A stretch of DNA of 55,326 nt from Bacteroidales bacterium (lineage in GTDB: Bacteria; Bacteroidota; Bacteroidia; Bacteroidales; Dysgonomonadaceae): contig DUPB01000259.1 of the NCBI GenBank assembly GCA_012838585.1, forward strand, positions 1 through 55,326, written 5' to 3'. Shown here one piece after another: positions 9,379-17,414 of the stretch. The notes beneath the pieces were generated by a model. That model searched no databases, was not told the origin of the DNA, and worked only from the letters and a program-made list of their open reading frames with translations. The position numbers and the translations under genes are program-made. Every line of letters begins with the position of its first letter. The stretch's first letter is position 1.

Positions 9379-10767
9379 TTACTTCAACTCCCTGATAAGC
9401 ATTTTGTCGCCTATCCTTTTGGCATGTTGCTTCATCTCCTCTTTCATCTCCTGGTAGATGAGCGCATATTCCGGGTCATGCACCAGGTTGGTTGTCTCCC
9501 CCCTGTCTTTCGACAGGTCGAACAGCTGCTCCCGCTCTTTGAAGAAGCGGTAAAAGGCGTACTTGTAATTCCCTTTGATTACGCACCAGGCTCGTCCGTT
9601 GATTGCATCGAGGTGCGTTTCAATGAAGATGCTCTGATGGGGTTCAGCCGTCCCGTTGATAATCCTTTTCAAGCTGATCCCGTGTAGCCCGTTAGGTATG
9701 GATGCATTGCCATAATCGCAGAGGGTGGGGTAGAGGTCGATCCCGGTATTCACCAATGCGTCAATTTCCCGCTGTTTAGCCGGCAGCTCTCCCTTTGGTG
9801 GCTTCACGATTAACGGCACCCGGGTTGTTTCCTCAAACAGGGCTCGCTTCTGGTTCCACCGGTGGGCGGCAACCCCCTCGCCGTGGTCGCTGGTGAAAAT
9901 GATGACGGAGTTATCATACAGCCCCTTTTCTTCCAGCAGCCGGATCAATTCGGCGATATGGGCATCTACCCGTTCCACCAGCCTGTGGTAGGCGTACAGG
10001 TAGTTCTGCCAGTCCCGTTCCGTGTAATTCTCCGTGGGGTATAGCCTTGGCGACATTCTCTTGTGGTGCATGAGCAGTTCCGGTAGTCCATCGGTCGCGT
10101 TAAAGTTCGCGGGCAGCTCGGGGAGCACCGCGTCGTCGGGAATGGTTACCTCGCCGTATGGCAACGTTTGGGAGCGCGCGTACTCGCAAATCTCGTGTGG
10201 ATTCAGGTAGGAGGCGACCAGGAAAAAGGGCTTCTCCCTCTCTTCTGACAGCACCCTGTCGATATGGAGCGCCATATCGGGGTCGTACATCCCGCATACC
10301 TTTCTGAACCCGAACTCGCCATCGGGCAACTCCACCGTGGGTATGTGCCATTTGCCGGCGTACAGGCAGTCATAGCCGGCTGCTTGCATCGTGAAGCCGA
10401 GGGTTTTCTCCTTCTCTTCATCGGGAAGTGGGTCGTTGTTCTCAAGGACCGACACCTGGTTGGGCATCTTCCCGGTCATGATACTTGCACGCGAAGGACC
10501 GCTGAGGGGGTACGCGCAGTATGCCCTCGTGAACACGATGCCATCTGCCGCCAGCCGGTCCATGGCGGGCGTCTGCAGATGTTGGTTGCCCCGGTTGCTC
10601 ATCGCGTCGGCGGTCTGCTGGTCTGTCATGATGAGGATGATGTTCGGTTGCTCACGATCGGCCTGACTCGACACCGCGGCTTGGCTCGCTGCCGCCGCAT
10701 GCATGGGGAGGGCGGTTAGCGAGGAGCAAGCGATCACTTTTCCTATACGTCTCATTTTGTTCTGCAT
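9379..10767 (-). CDS. Serine-type S1 sulfatase, specificity unassigned (possible uronate 2-O-sulfatase)
   Basis: This is a 462-aa sulfatase with an Ala-rich Sec signal peptide (to about residue 32). The formylglycine motif is S89-G-P-S-R93 followed by ASIMTG. Metal and substrate elements are IMTDQQTADAM (about 46-56), GKWHIP and FTSDHGEGVAAHRW with a following Lys/Arg. It is shorter than the neighbouring sulfatases and has no added domain. Full desulfation of heparin disaccharides needs 2-O, 6-O and N activities, and three sulfatases lie side by side here. Assigning the uronate 2-O activity to this one is by elimination only. It lies 24 bp after the GH88 gene, in the same operon, which fits stepwise desulfation before or after delta-4,5-uronate removal. 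Confidence 0.88.
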   Translation of the reverse strand: MQNKMRRIGKVIACSSLTALPMHAAAASQAAVSSQADREQPNIILIMTDQQTADAMSNRGNQHLQTPAMDRLAADGIVFTRAYCAYPLSGPSRASIMTGKMPNQVSVLENNDPLPDEEKEKTLGFTMQAAGYDCLYAGKWHIPTVELPDGEFGFRKVCGMYDPDMALHIDRVLSEEREKPFFLVASYLNPHEICEYARSQTLPYGEVTIPDDAVLPELPANFNATDGLPELLMHHKRMSPRLYPTENYTERDWQNYLYAYHRLVERVDAHIAELIRLLEEKGLYDNSVIIFTSDHGEGVAAHRWNQKRALFEETTRVPLIVKPPKGELPAKQREIDALVNTGIDLYPTLCDYGNASIPNGLHGISLKRIINGTAEPHQSIFIETHLDAINGRAWCVIKGNYKYAFYRFFKEREQLFDLSKDRGETTNLVHDPEYALIYQEMKEEMKQHAKRIGDKMLIRELK

Positions 10768-10791
10768 TAAGGTGGCATCTTTTGGGGTTAG

Positions 10792-11967
10792 CTATTGAAT
10801 GGACGGGTAAACTTTGTACCGCTTGAGCGACTCCAGGTAGTAGTAATCGGTGTAATTAATCGGCGTGTCTATCTCCGAGTTCGCCGGGAGGTGTCCCACG
10901 GAATGCATCAGTACGAAGCCGAAGTTTTCACCCTCTTCCGACAGGTAGGCGTCGCTCGAGAGGTTTTTCAAGATTGTCTCCGCGTACTCGTAGTAGGCGG
11001 CACTCTCGGGCGTGTCGTAGGTGCTAAGCTCCAGCAGGGCCGAGCAGGTTACCGCCGCGGCGGAGGCGTCCCTTGGGGCATCGGGTATATCCGGCGCCAT
11101 GTAGTCCCAGTAAGGAACCAGGTCGTCCGTATGCACGTGGCTCATGATAAAGTGAGCGATTTTCTGTGCCGCTTCAAGGTATCGTTCATCTTGCGTGAAC
11201 CGGTAGCAGACGGTGTAGCCGTACAGTCCCCACGCTTGTCCCCGCGCCCAGTGACTTTCGTCAGAGTAACCCTGGAAGGTCTCTTTCTTAATGACCTCTC
11301 CGGTGATGGTGTCGTAGTTGACCACGTGGTACGACGACATATCGTCTCTGAAGTGATGATCCAGCGTGGTGTTCGCGTGCTTTACGGCCACGTCCCAATA
11401 CTTGGGATCGCCCGTCTGCTCAGTGGCCCAGAACAACAGCTCCAGGTTCATCATGTTGTCGACGATTACCGGGAACTGCCATTCGCCGAAATCCCACGAG
11501 CGGATGGTTCCCGTGGTCTCGTTGAATCGGGAGATCAGGTTGTCCGCGGTTTCAACCATAACCGGTATAGCGGTGGTATCGCGGGTGAGACGCCATTGAT
11601 TGCCGTAACTGCAGTAGATCATGAATCCAAGGTCGTGCGTGCCGGCATAGTACCTGATGTCGTGTAGGTAGCCGGTAAATTTTTCCGCTTGCTCCCTGAA
11701 GAAGGGGTCGTTGGTCAGCTCGTAGATATACCAGAGACTGCCGGGAAAGAACCCGCTGGTCCAGTCGTAAATATTGTCCAGTCGCAGCGTGTCGGCCCTT
11801 ATGGAGCGTGGAAATCCTACAACATCGCCCATCTCTTCAACCTGCATGGTCAATTGAGAGGTAGCTACTTTAACGGAGTGGTCAAACCATGATTCCGCTT
11901 CAGGCTTGCAAGAGGTGACAAACAACAAGCCGGTAATCAACAAAATGGGATAGATCGTTTTTTTCAT
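10792..11967 (-). CDS. GH88 unsaturated glucuronyl hydrolase (heparin-type PUL)
   Basis: This is a 391-aa lipoprotein (lipobox FVTSC20). The (alpha/alpha)6-barrel motifs are all present: DWTSGFFPGSLWY (68-80), H111-D112-LGF, D170-NMMNLELLFWA, WARGQAWGLYGY, and the C-terminal SVGHLPANSEIDTPINYTDYYYLE. D112 and D170 correspond by motif to the two acidic residues of characterized unsaturated glucuronyl hydrolases (Asp88 and Asp149 in Bacillus UGL, from memory). The enzyme hydrates the delta-4,5 double bond of lyase products, releasing 5-keto-4-deoxyuronate. It lies 82 bp downstream of the HTCS gene and 24 bp before the sulfatases. The paralogue at 35532-36740 serves the other PUL. The region after the lipid Cys (KPEAESW) does not clearly indicate surface display, so periplasm is likely. 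Confidence 0.94.
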   Translation of the reverse strand: MKKTIYPILLITGLLFVTSCKPEAESWFDHSVKVATSQLTMQVEEMGDVVGFPRSIRADTLRLDNIYDWTSGFFPGSLWYIYELTNDPFFREQAEKFTGYLHDIRYYAGTHDLGFMIYCSYGNQWRLTRDTTAIPVMVETADNLISRFNETTGTIRSWDFGEWQFPVIVDNMMNLELLFWATEQTGDPKYWDVAVKHANTTLDHHFRDDMSSYHVVNYDTITGEVIKKETFQGYSDESHWARGQAWGLYGYTVCYRFTQDERYLEAAQKIAHFIMSHVHTDDLVPYWDYMAPDIPDAPRDASAAAVTCSALLELSTYDTPESAAYYEYAETILKNLSSDAYLSEEGENFGFVLMHSVGHLPANSEIDTPINYTDYYYLESLKRYKVYPSIQ

Positions 11968-12049
11968 TGTTTTACGTTTTTACGTTGTAAGTTTATTCAT
12001 TTATTCGTTCACTTATCTCTTTTTTTGACAGCATACCTCCTTAATCTTT

Positions 12050-15000
12050 TCACGGTTGTTTGCCTTGTACCCTTTTCATGTAATCGGATGGAAGGTAACC
12101 GAAATATTTTTTAAAGCTCGTGGAAAAGTAGGAGAGCGAATTAAACCCAACCATGTAGCTCACTTCCGAGACGTTGTACCTCCCGGTAGAGAGTAGTTTT
12201 ATGGCCTCGCTAAACCGGATTTTCCGGATGAAGTCAATGGCCGATTTTCCGGTGATCGCCTTGAGCTTGAGGTGCAGGTTCGTCCTGCTCATGCCCATCT
12301 CCTCGCACAGCATCTCGGTAGTAAAGGCGGTGTTATCGAGGTTGTCGAGCACTATTCCTTTTGCCTTATTGAGCAGTTCGTTATCAATCTGGTTCGTAGT
12401 GAGCTTCTCGGGTTCCACCTCCGTGGCGTTTGAGTAGTAACTCATCATCCTCTCCCTGGAGGCGATCATGTTGTTTATCTTGGCTTTCAAGACACTGGTG
12501 GTGAATGGCTTGGTGACGTAGTCGTCTGCCCCCACACCCAGTCCGGACAACTGATCCTCAATGGTTGATTTAGCGGAGAGGAGGATGACAGGAATGTGGC
12601 ATGTTTTGATGTTCTCCTTCACGCTTTTACATAACTCGATCCCGTCCATCGCCTCCATCATGATATCAGAAATGATAATCTCGATGTCCCCACTTTGGTT
12701 TACGATCTCCAGGGCATCTTTACCGTTTCGGGCAGTTACGATGCGGTATAGTTGCGAGAGGTTGTTCGCCATGTAGGTGAGTAGTTCCTCGTTATCTTCA
12801 ACGATCAGCACTTTGGGGCGGCTGTGGCTTGTACTGAGGGGTGCATGGCGCCACTCCACCTCTTCCAACAGGTCTTTGACCGGCAGGCTTACTATATCTT
12901 GTAGCTCTTTTTCGCTGTAAAGGCTTTCGCTTTGCGGGAAATAGGCAGAAAAGGTGGAACCTTCCCCCACTTTGCTTTTCACCTCCACCCTGCCGTGGTG
13001 CAGTTCCGCTAGACGTTGGGTGAGGGAGAGCCCTATGCCCATTCCCAGGTCATTTTGGTCGCCATTCACCTTATGGAACCGGTTAAAGATTAGGCTTTGC
13101 TCTTCACCGGGGATACCACGACCTGTATCGTTTACTTCAAGAACCAGGTATTCCGGGTCTTCAATCAAACTCACCGTTATTTTTCCGTTAGGTGGCGTGA
13201 ACTTAAACGCGTTAGAGAGCAGGTTGCTCAGTATCATATCGAGGTAGTTTTCGTCTATGATATACTCCTCTTCTCCGGTATAATCTTCAAACGTGTATTC
13301 GATATTCATCCGTTTCGCGAGCTTATCGAACAGCGCCATTGTTTTCCCGATGACGATTTTCGGATTCACCTTTTTAATGGCCAGCTCGAACACGCCCAGC
13401 TCCGCCCTTCGGTAATCGATTAGCTGGTTGGTTAGTGTCAGCAGTTTATCGGCGTTGTTTTTAATCACCTCCAGCTGCTCTTTCTCCCACGGGTCCGATA
13501 CCTTTTCCATTATCTCCTGTAGCGGGGATATGATTAACGTTAGTGGCGTTCTAAACTCGTGGGATATGTTGACGAAGAAGTTCATCTTCGCCCGGTTTAT
13601 CTCCTCGTTTTTTTCTTTAGCGAACCGCTCTTGGATAAGCTGTTTTTCAATGGCTTGGCGCTGACGGAAGAATCGGTATAACGTGAATGTAGCAAGCAAG
13701 ATGACTGAAATCACAAAGAGTTTGAACCAAATGGTTTGGAACCACAGTGGGGTAACGATAACCGCTAAGCGGGTCGTCTCGCTGCTCCAGTAGCCGTCGT
13801 TGTTGGCCGACTGCAGCTTAAACGTGTAGTGCCCGTGCGGCACATTGGAGTAGACGGCGAGGTGGCTCTCGGAGGTGATGATCCAATCGGTATCGTACCC
13901 CTCCAGCATATATTTAAACGTGTTGTGCGTACCCGAGAGATAATTGGCCACGGCTAACCGAAGGGTGAAGGTGGCCTGGTTGGATTTCAGCGTGATTTTT
14001 TCGGCGTTGATGATGTCTTCTTCAAGGATGCTTCCATCCAACGGGGTTACCGTTTTGTTTTGCACGCTTAACTCCGTGATAACGGGTTGCAAGGAGTAGG
14101 GGTTATCCTTCAGCTGTTCCGGGATAAAGGTGATGATCCCTTCGGTACCCCCGAAGTAGATTCTCCCGGAGTTGGCTTTACAGAACGAGTAGTTGTTGAA
14201 TTGTTGAAATTGCAGCCCATCGGGTATAAGGTAGGTTCTAAACTTTGGGTCTACCGGGTTAAAGCGGTTGATCCCGTTGCCGGTGCTTAGCCACAGGTTA
14301 CCGTACGAGTCTTCCAGGATCCCGAACACGCTGTTATTCGAGAGGCCATCTAGCTCGGAGTATTTCACGAACTGTTCTTCCCCCAAGTATTTATAGAGGC
14401 CATAGTTGGTTCCGATCCATATTTCTCTTTTCGAGTCTTCCACGATGCAGTGTACCCGTATTTGCTGAAACGTTTCCGAGAACTCCGTCAACTTTCCCGT
14501 CTCGAGCGATAGGCACGCGAGCGACTTGTCCCCCCCGATCCACAGTCTGCCTTTGCTGTCTGCTTTCACGTAGAGCATCTGCGTTGATGTGAGCGTTTCG
14601 GTATTGATCTGTTCCGCGTGGTTGTTTTTCTCATCGTACTTGAACAGGCCGGTTAAGGCTCCCACCCAGATGGTACCGTGGTTGTCGTATGACAACGAGT
14701 AGACGTCGTTCGCGGGGAACCTCACGTTAGTCGTTTCGCCTGTTTTGTTATCTACCTTCACGAGACCGCCTCCGTGCGTGCCGATAAACAGGTGGCGGTT
14801 GTCCTTTGACTGCAAAAGCGATTTGATGTTATTGGACAGTAGCGCGGCATTGTTCTCTTTCGTGATGTAGGTAAATTGGTTACTTTCGGGGTCAAGGATG
14901 TTGATTCCCCCATCGTTGGTCCCTATCCATAGTTTGCCGTTCGTATCCTCTATGATGCCACTCACAATTTTGTCGTTCAGGGAGTTATACCTAGCGGTTT

Positions 15001-16021
15001 GTTTCAGGTGGTAGAATTGGTTTTTCAGGGGGTGGTAGTAGTTGGCTCCCCCGTAATAGGTGCCAAGCCAAATGCCTCCCTGTCTGTCTTGTAAGATAGA
15101 GCGTATGGAGTTTTGAGAAAGGGAGGTCTCGTCAAACGGGTCGGTATAGTAGTTGTAAAACAGCTCTTGACCCTCATCCAACAGGCTTAACCCGTGGAAA
15201 GTGCCAACCCACAGCCTCTCCTCATCATCGATTAGCAACGCGCGGATGTAGTCGGAACATATGCTTCCCTTATCGTCCGGGTTATGCTGGAAGTGGTGCA
15301 CAACCTGCCTTCTATTCATCTCCACCAGAAAGAGTCCCCGACCCTCCGTGCCGACCCACACCTCGTTGTCCCCCTTTTGGATTATCGCCTGTATTCTGAC
15401 GTTATTGGTTTTTTCGCTGAAGGGACGTAAGGTGTCTTTGTCACGGGTGTAGTAGAGGCCCGTTCCGGTTCCTATCAGCCATATATCCCGGGTTTGCCGT
15501 ATAGAGTAAACCTCCAGGTTTCTGGAAGCGCCAAATTGAGAAAGGTCGAATGTTTCTCTCTCCTTGTCAAAAACGAACAGCCCGCGATTGGTTCCCAGTA
15601 GGAGCTTGTTCTCATGGTAGTTAGCTATAACGTTTACCGTAATCCTGTTCTCGTTGAAGAACGGGGTGAAGTTCACAAAGCGATTCGTGGTTTCTTCGTA
15701 CTTGGCTAACCCGTTGTCGGTTCCTATCCATAAGGTGTTGGTTTCATCAATGAATAGTGCCAGGGTCAGGTTGCTCACGAGCGAGTTGGGGTTACCCTCT
15801 TCGTGGCGGAACGTTTTAGCCCCGTAACCATCGAACCGGTTTAAACCATCGAACGTGGCGAACCAGATTAAGTTGTTGTTGTCCTGGGCGATATCCATGA
15901 CCGTGCCGTTGGATAACCCATCGTCTAACCCTATCCGTTGGAAAAAATAGAGGCTGTTCCCCGCGGGGAGCCACGCGGGGAACAGGAGTAGAATGACCAT
16001 GAAAGCAATGCTTTGCTTCAC
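12050..16021 (-). CDS. Hybrid two-component system (HTCS) regulator of the heparin-type PUL
   Basis: This is a 1323-aa one-protein sensor-regulator. After a signal peptide (to about 20) come two seven-bladed Reg_prop propellers (about 25-690, repeated WIGTxxGL and DxxGxLW motifs), then a Y_Y_Y domain and a membrane helix (about 762-785). The cytoplasmic part has a histidine kinase with phospho-accepting H821 (ISHEFRTPL), ATPase boxes (NLLSNAFKFTP near 935, GMGIGLSL near 995), a receiver domain with Asp1119 (ISDIMME) and Lys in TKPF, and an AraC-type HTH at the C-terminus (about 1230-1323). The periplasmic domain would sense an imported GAG oligosaccharide and the HTH would activate susCD. It sits inside the operon between the Ig-like lipoprotein and GH88, so its own level should rise on induction. 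Confidence 0.95.
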   Translation of the reverse strand: MKQSIAFMVILLLFPAWLPAGNSLYFFQRIGLDDGLSNGTVMDIAQDNNNLIWFATFDGLNRFDGYGAKTFRHEEGNPNSLVSNLTLALFIDETNTLWIGTDNGLAKYEETTNRFVNFTPFFNENRITVNVIANYHENKLLLGTNRGLFVFDKERETFDLSQFGASRNLEVYSIRQTRDIWLIGTGTGLYYTRDKDTLRPFSEKTNNVRIQAIIQKGDNEVWVGTEGRGLFLVEMNRRQVVHHFQHNPDDKGSICSDYIRALLIDDEERLWVGTFHGLSLLDEGQELFYNYYTDPFDETSLSQNSIRSILQDRQGGIWLGTYYGGANYYHPLKNQFYHLKQTARYNSLNDKIVSGIIEDTNGKLWIGTNDGGINILDPESNQFTYITKENNAALLSNNIKSLLQSKDNRHLFIGTHGGGLVKVDNKTGETTNVRFPANDVYSLSYDNHGTIWVGALTGLFKYDEKNNHAEQINTETLTSTQMLYVKADSKGRLWIGGDKSLACLSLETGKLTEFSETFQQIRVHCIVEDSKREIWIGTNYGLYKYLGEEQFVKYSELDGLSNNSVFGILEDSYGNLWLSTGNGINRFNPVDPKFRTYLIPDGLQFQQFNNYSFCKANSGRIYFGGTEGIITFIPEQLKDNPYSLQPVITELSVQNKTVTPLDGSILEEDIINAEKITLKSNQATFTLRLAVANYLSGTHNTFKYMLEGYDTDWIITSESHLAVYSNVPHGHYTFKLQSANNDGYWSSETTRLAVIVTPLWFQTIWFKLFVISVILLATFTLYRFFRQRQAIEKQLIQERFAKEKNEEINRAKMNFFVNISHEFRTPLTLIISPLQEIMEKVSDPWEKEQLEVIKNNADKLLTLTNQLIDYRRAELGVFELAIKKVNPKIVIGKTMALFDKLAKRMNIEYTFEDYTGEEEYIIDENYLDMILSNLLSNAFKFTPPNGKITVSLIEDPEYLVLEVNDTGRGIPGEEQSLIFNRFHKVNGDQNDLGMGIGLSLTQRLAELHHGRVEVKSKVGEGSTFSAYFPQSESLYSEKELQDIVSLPVKDLLEEVEWRHAPLSTSHSRPKVLIVEDNEELLTYMANNLSQLYRIVTARNGKDALEIVNQSGDIEIIISDIMMEAMDGIELCKSVKENIKTCHIPVILLSAKSTIEDQLSGLGVGADDYVTKPFTTSVLKAKINNMIASRERMMSYYSNATEVEPEKLTTNQIDNELLNKAKGIVLDNLDNTAFTTEMLCEEMGMSRTNLHLKLKAITGKSAIDFIRKIRFSEAIKLLSTGRYNVSEVSYMVGFNSLSYFSTSFKKYFGYLPSDYMKRVQGKQP

Positions 16022-16067
16022 TTATACGCTTACGTTAATTAATAGCACATGGCAACGTGGGAATCAT

Positions 16068-17384
16068 TTAGTTATCGGAGAACAATCGTACCGAGAATCC
16101 CAGGGTTTTCGCTTGGTTGGAGCTTCCATTCGCTGTGTCGTACTTGAAGTAGAGCCTCATACCCCTCGCGGTGTTTTTGGCTTCGGTCGCACTCCAGTAG
16201 GTGCCTTGATTGTTCGCGTTCACCTTGTTGCCATCGTGGTACCCTGCTGCCGGGAAGTTGCGAACGATGTCTTCATCCGCGTCCTGGCTCCACCAGGTTT
16301 CTTTAGCGATATCATCGACCGTCACGTCCGTCCTGTCGGGACCAAGGTATCGAACCGTGATTTTCAGCATGTTGCCACCGCTTGGGTTATCGGCAAACTC
16401 GTAGCGCCATGCACTTCTATGCTTCTCTTCTTCACCTTTGAACCGGAGGGCATACGCCACCCCGTTGGTGGTGCCCCGGTAATCGGCTGTAACCTTCATC
16501 GTCTCTCCAGCGACCACGACCTCTTCGTTGTAATCATCGGTAGAGGAGTTGCCTTGGAACTGGACGTTGTTTCCCCGGTTTTCGGCAGGTACAATGCTAA
16601 GCCACTCCTGTTGGGTGGGGAGATGGAATCCATAGCCATCGATGGCAAAGTTTTTCTCTGCCGTGAATCGATCTATCGCGTCGTCCCAGGTGAAGTAGCC
16701 GCTCGCATCGTTGGCATGGCTAGTCGCGAACCCTGTACCCTCGGCGTTCAGGTTGTATTCGGCCACGTATTCGATGGAGAGCTTGGGTCGTTTAGCCTTT
16801 TCCACCGTGATCACGCACTGCGCGGTTTTGCCCCCATCTTCGGTGGTGACGGTGATGGTGGCTACCCCCGCTTTTTTGGCGAGCACCACGCCTTCGGCAT
16901 TCACTTCGATGATTTCGTCGTTGCTCGACTTCCACACCACGTTTTTGTTGGTGGCATTTTCGGGGGTAAATTGGGCGACGAGGGTAAACAGATCCCCCAC
17001 CGTCACGGTCATTTCTGCCGGTTCAATGGCCACGCCCGTTACAGGGAATATCCTTTTCTGCACGGTCACCACGCATCTTGCCGTGAGTGCCCTGTCCCTG
17101 GTTACGGCGGTGATTCTTACCTCTCCTTCCGATAGGGTAGTCACGTTCCCGTTGGCATCCACCGTGGCGATCTTCTCATTGCTTGACCGCCACTTCACCT
17201 CTTTGTTATCGGCATTTTCCGGGTATACCGTGGCGACCAGCTTGAAAGCATCGCCAGCGATCACGGTCTTTTCCGTGATATCGAGCGTTATCCCGGTTAC
17301 TCTCCCTGCATCTATCACTTCATCGTCGCAGCCCCAGCCAAGCAGGACAGCCAGTAGTACTAAGTAAATTCTGTTCTTTCGCAT
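16068..17384 (-). CDS. Surface lipoprotein with two Ig-like (BIg2) domains and a FISUMP-like C-terminus; candidate glycan-binding protein
   Basis: This is a 438-aa lipoprotein with lipobox LGWGC19 followed by acidic DDEVID, a pattern like the Bacteroidetes surface-export signal. Two tandem BIg2-type domains follow at about 28-108 and 112-193 (each with a VTGITLDI or VTGVAIEP start, a VxWxSSN core and an AxCVVTVxK or AQCVITVEK end). The C-terminal half (about 200-438) has YFTWDDAIDRF, GYGFHLPTQQEWLSIVP and YWSATEAKNTARGMRLYF. These resemble the Fibrobacter paralogous domain or a C-type-lectin-like sulfatase-modifying fold. It shows no catalytic motif I recognise. It lies after SusC, SusD and a lyase, where SusE/SusF-type surface glycan-binding proteins are usually found, so binding of the GAG chain is the likely role. 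This is inferred from context. Confidence 0.82.
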   Translation of the reverse strand: MRKNRIYLVLLAVLLGWGCDDEVIDAGRVTGITLDITEKTVIAGDAFKLVATVYPENADNKEVKWRSSNEKIATVDANGNVTTLSEGEVRITAVTRDRALTARCVVTVQKRIFPVTGVAIEPAEMTVTVGDLFTLVAQFTPENATNKNVVWKSSNDEIIEVNAEGVVLAKKAGVATITVTTEDGGKTAQCVITVEKAKRPKLSIEYVAEYNLNAEGTGFATSHANDASGYFTWDDAIDRFTAEKNFAIDGYGFHLPTQQEWLSIVPAENRGNNVQFQGNSSTDDYNEEVVVAGETMKVTADYRGTTNGVAYALRFKGEEEKHRSAWRYEFADNPSGGNMLKITVRYLGPDRTDVTVDDIAKETWWSQDADEDIVRNFPAAGYHDGNKVNANNQGTYWSATEAKNTARGMRLYFKYDTANGSSNQAKTLGFSVRLFSDN

Positions 17385-17414
17385 TTTTTTATACTGTTAT
17401 GTTTTTACTGCAAA

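Noticed and set aside
15993-17135. 380-aa plus-strand ORF
   Set aside because: It is antisense to the Ig-like lipoprotein and the HTCS start, with no signal or domain; the minus-strand gene is clearly real.
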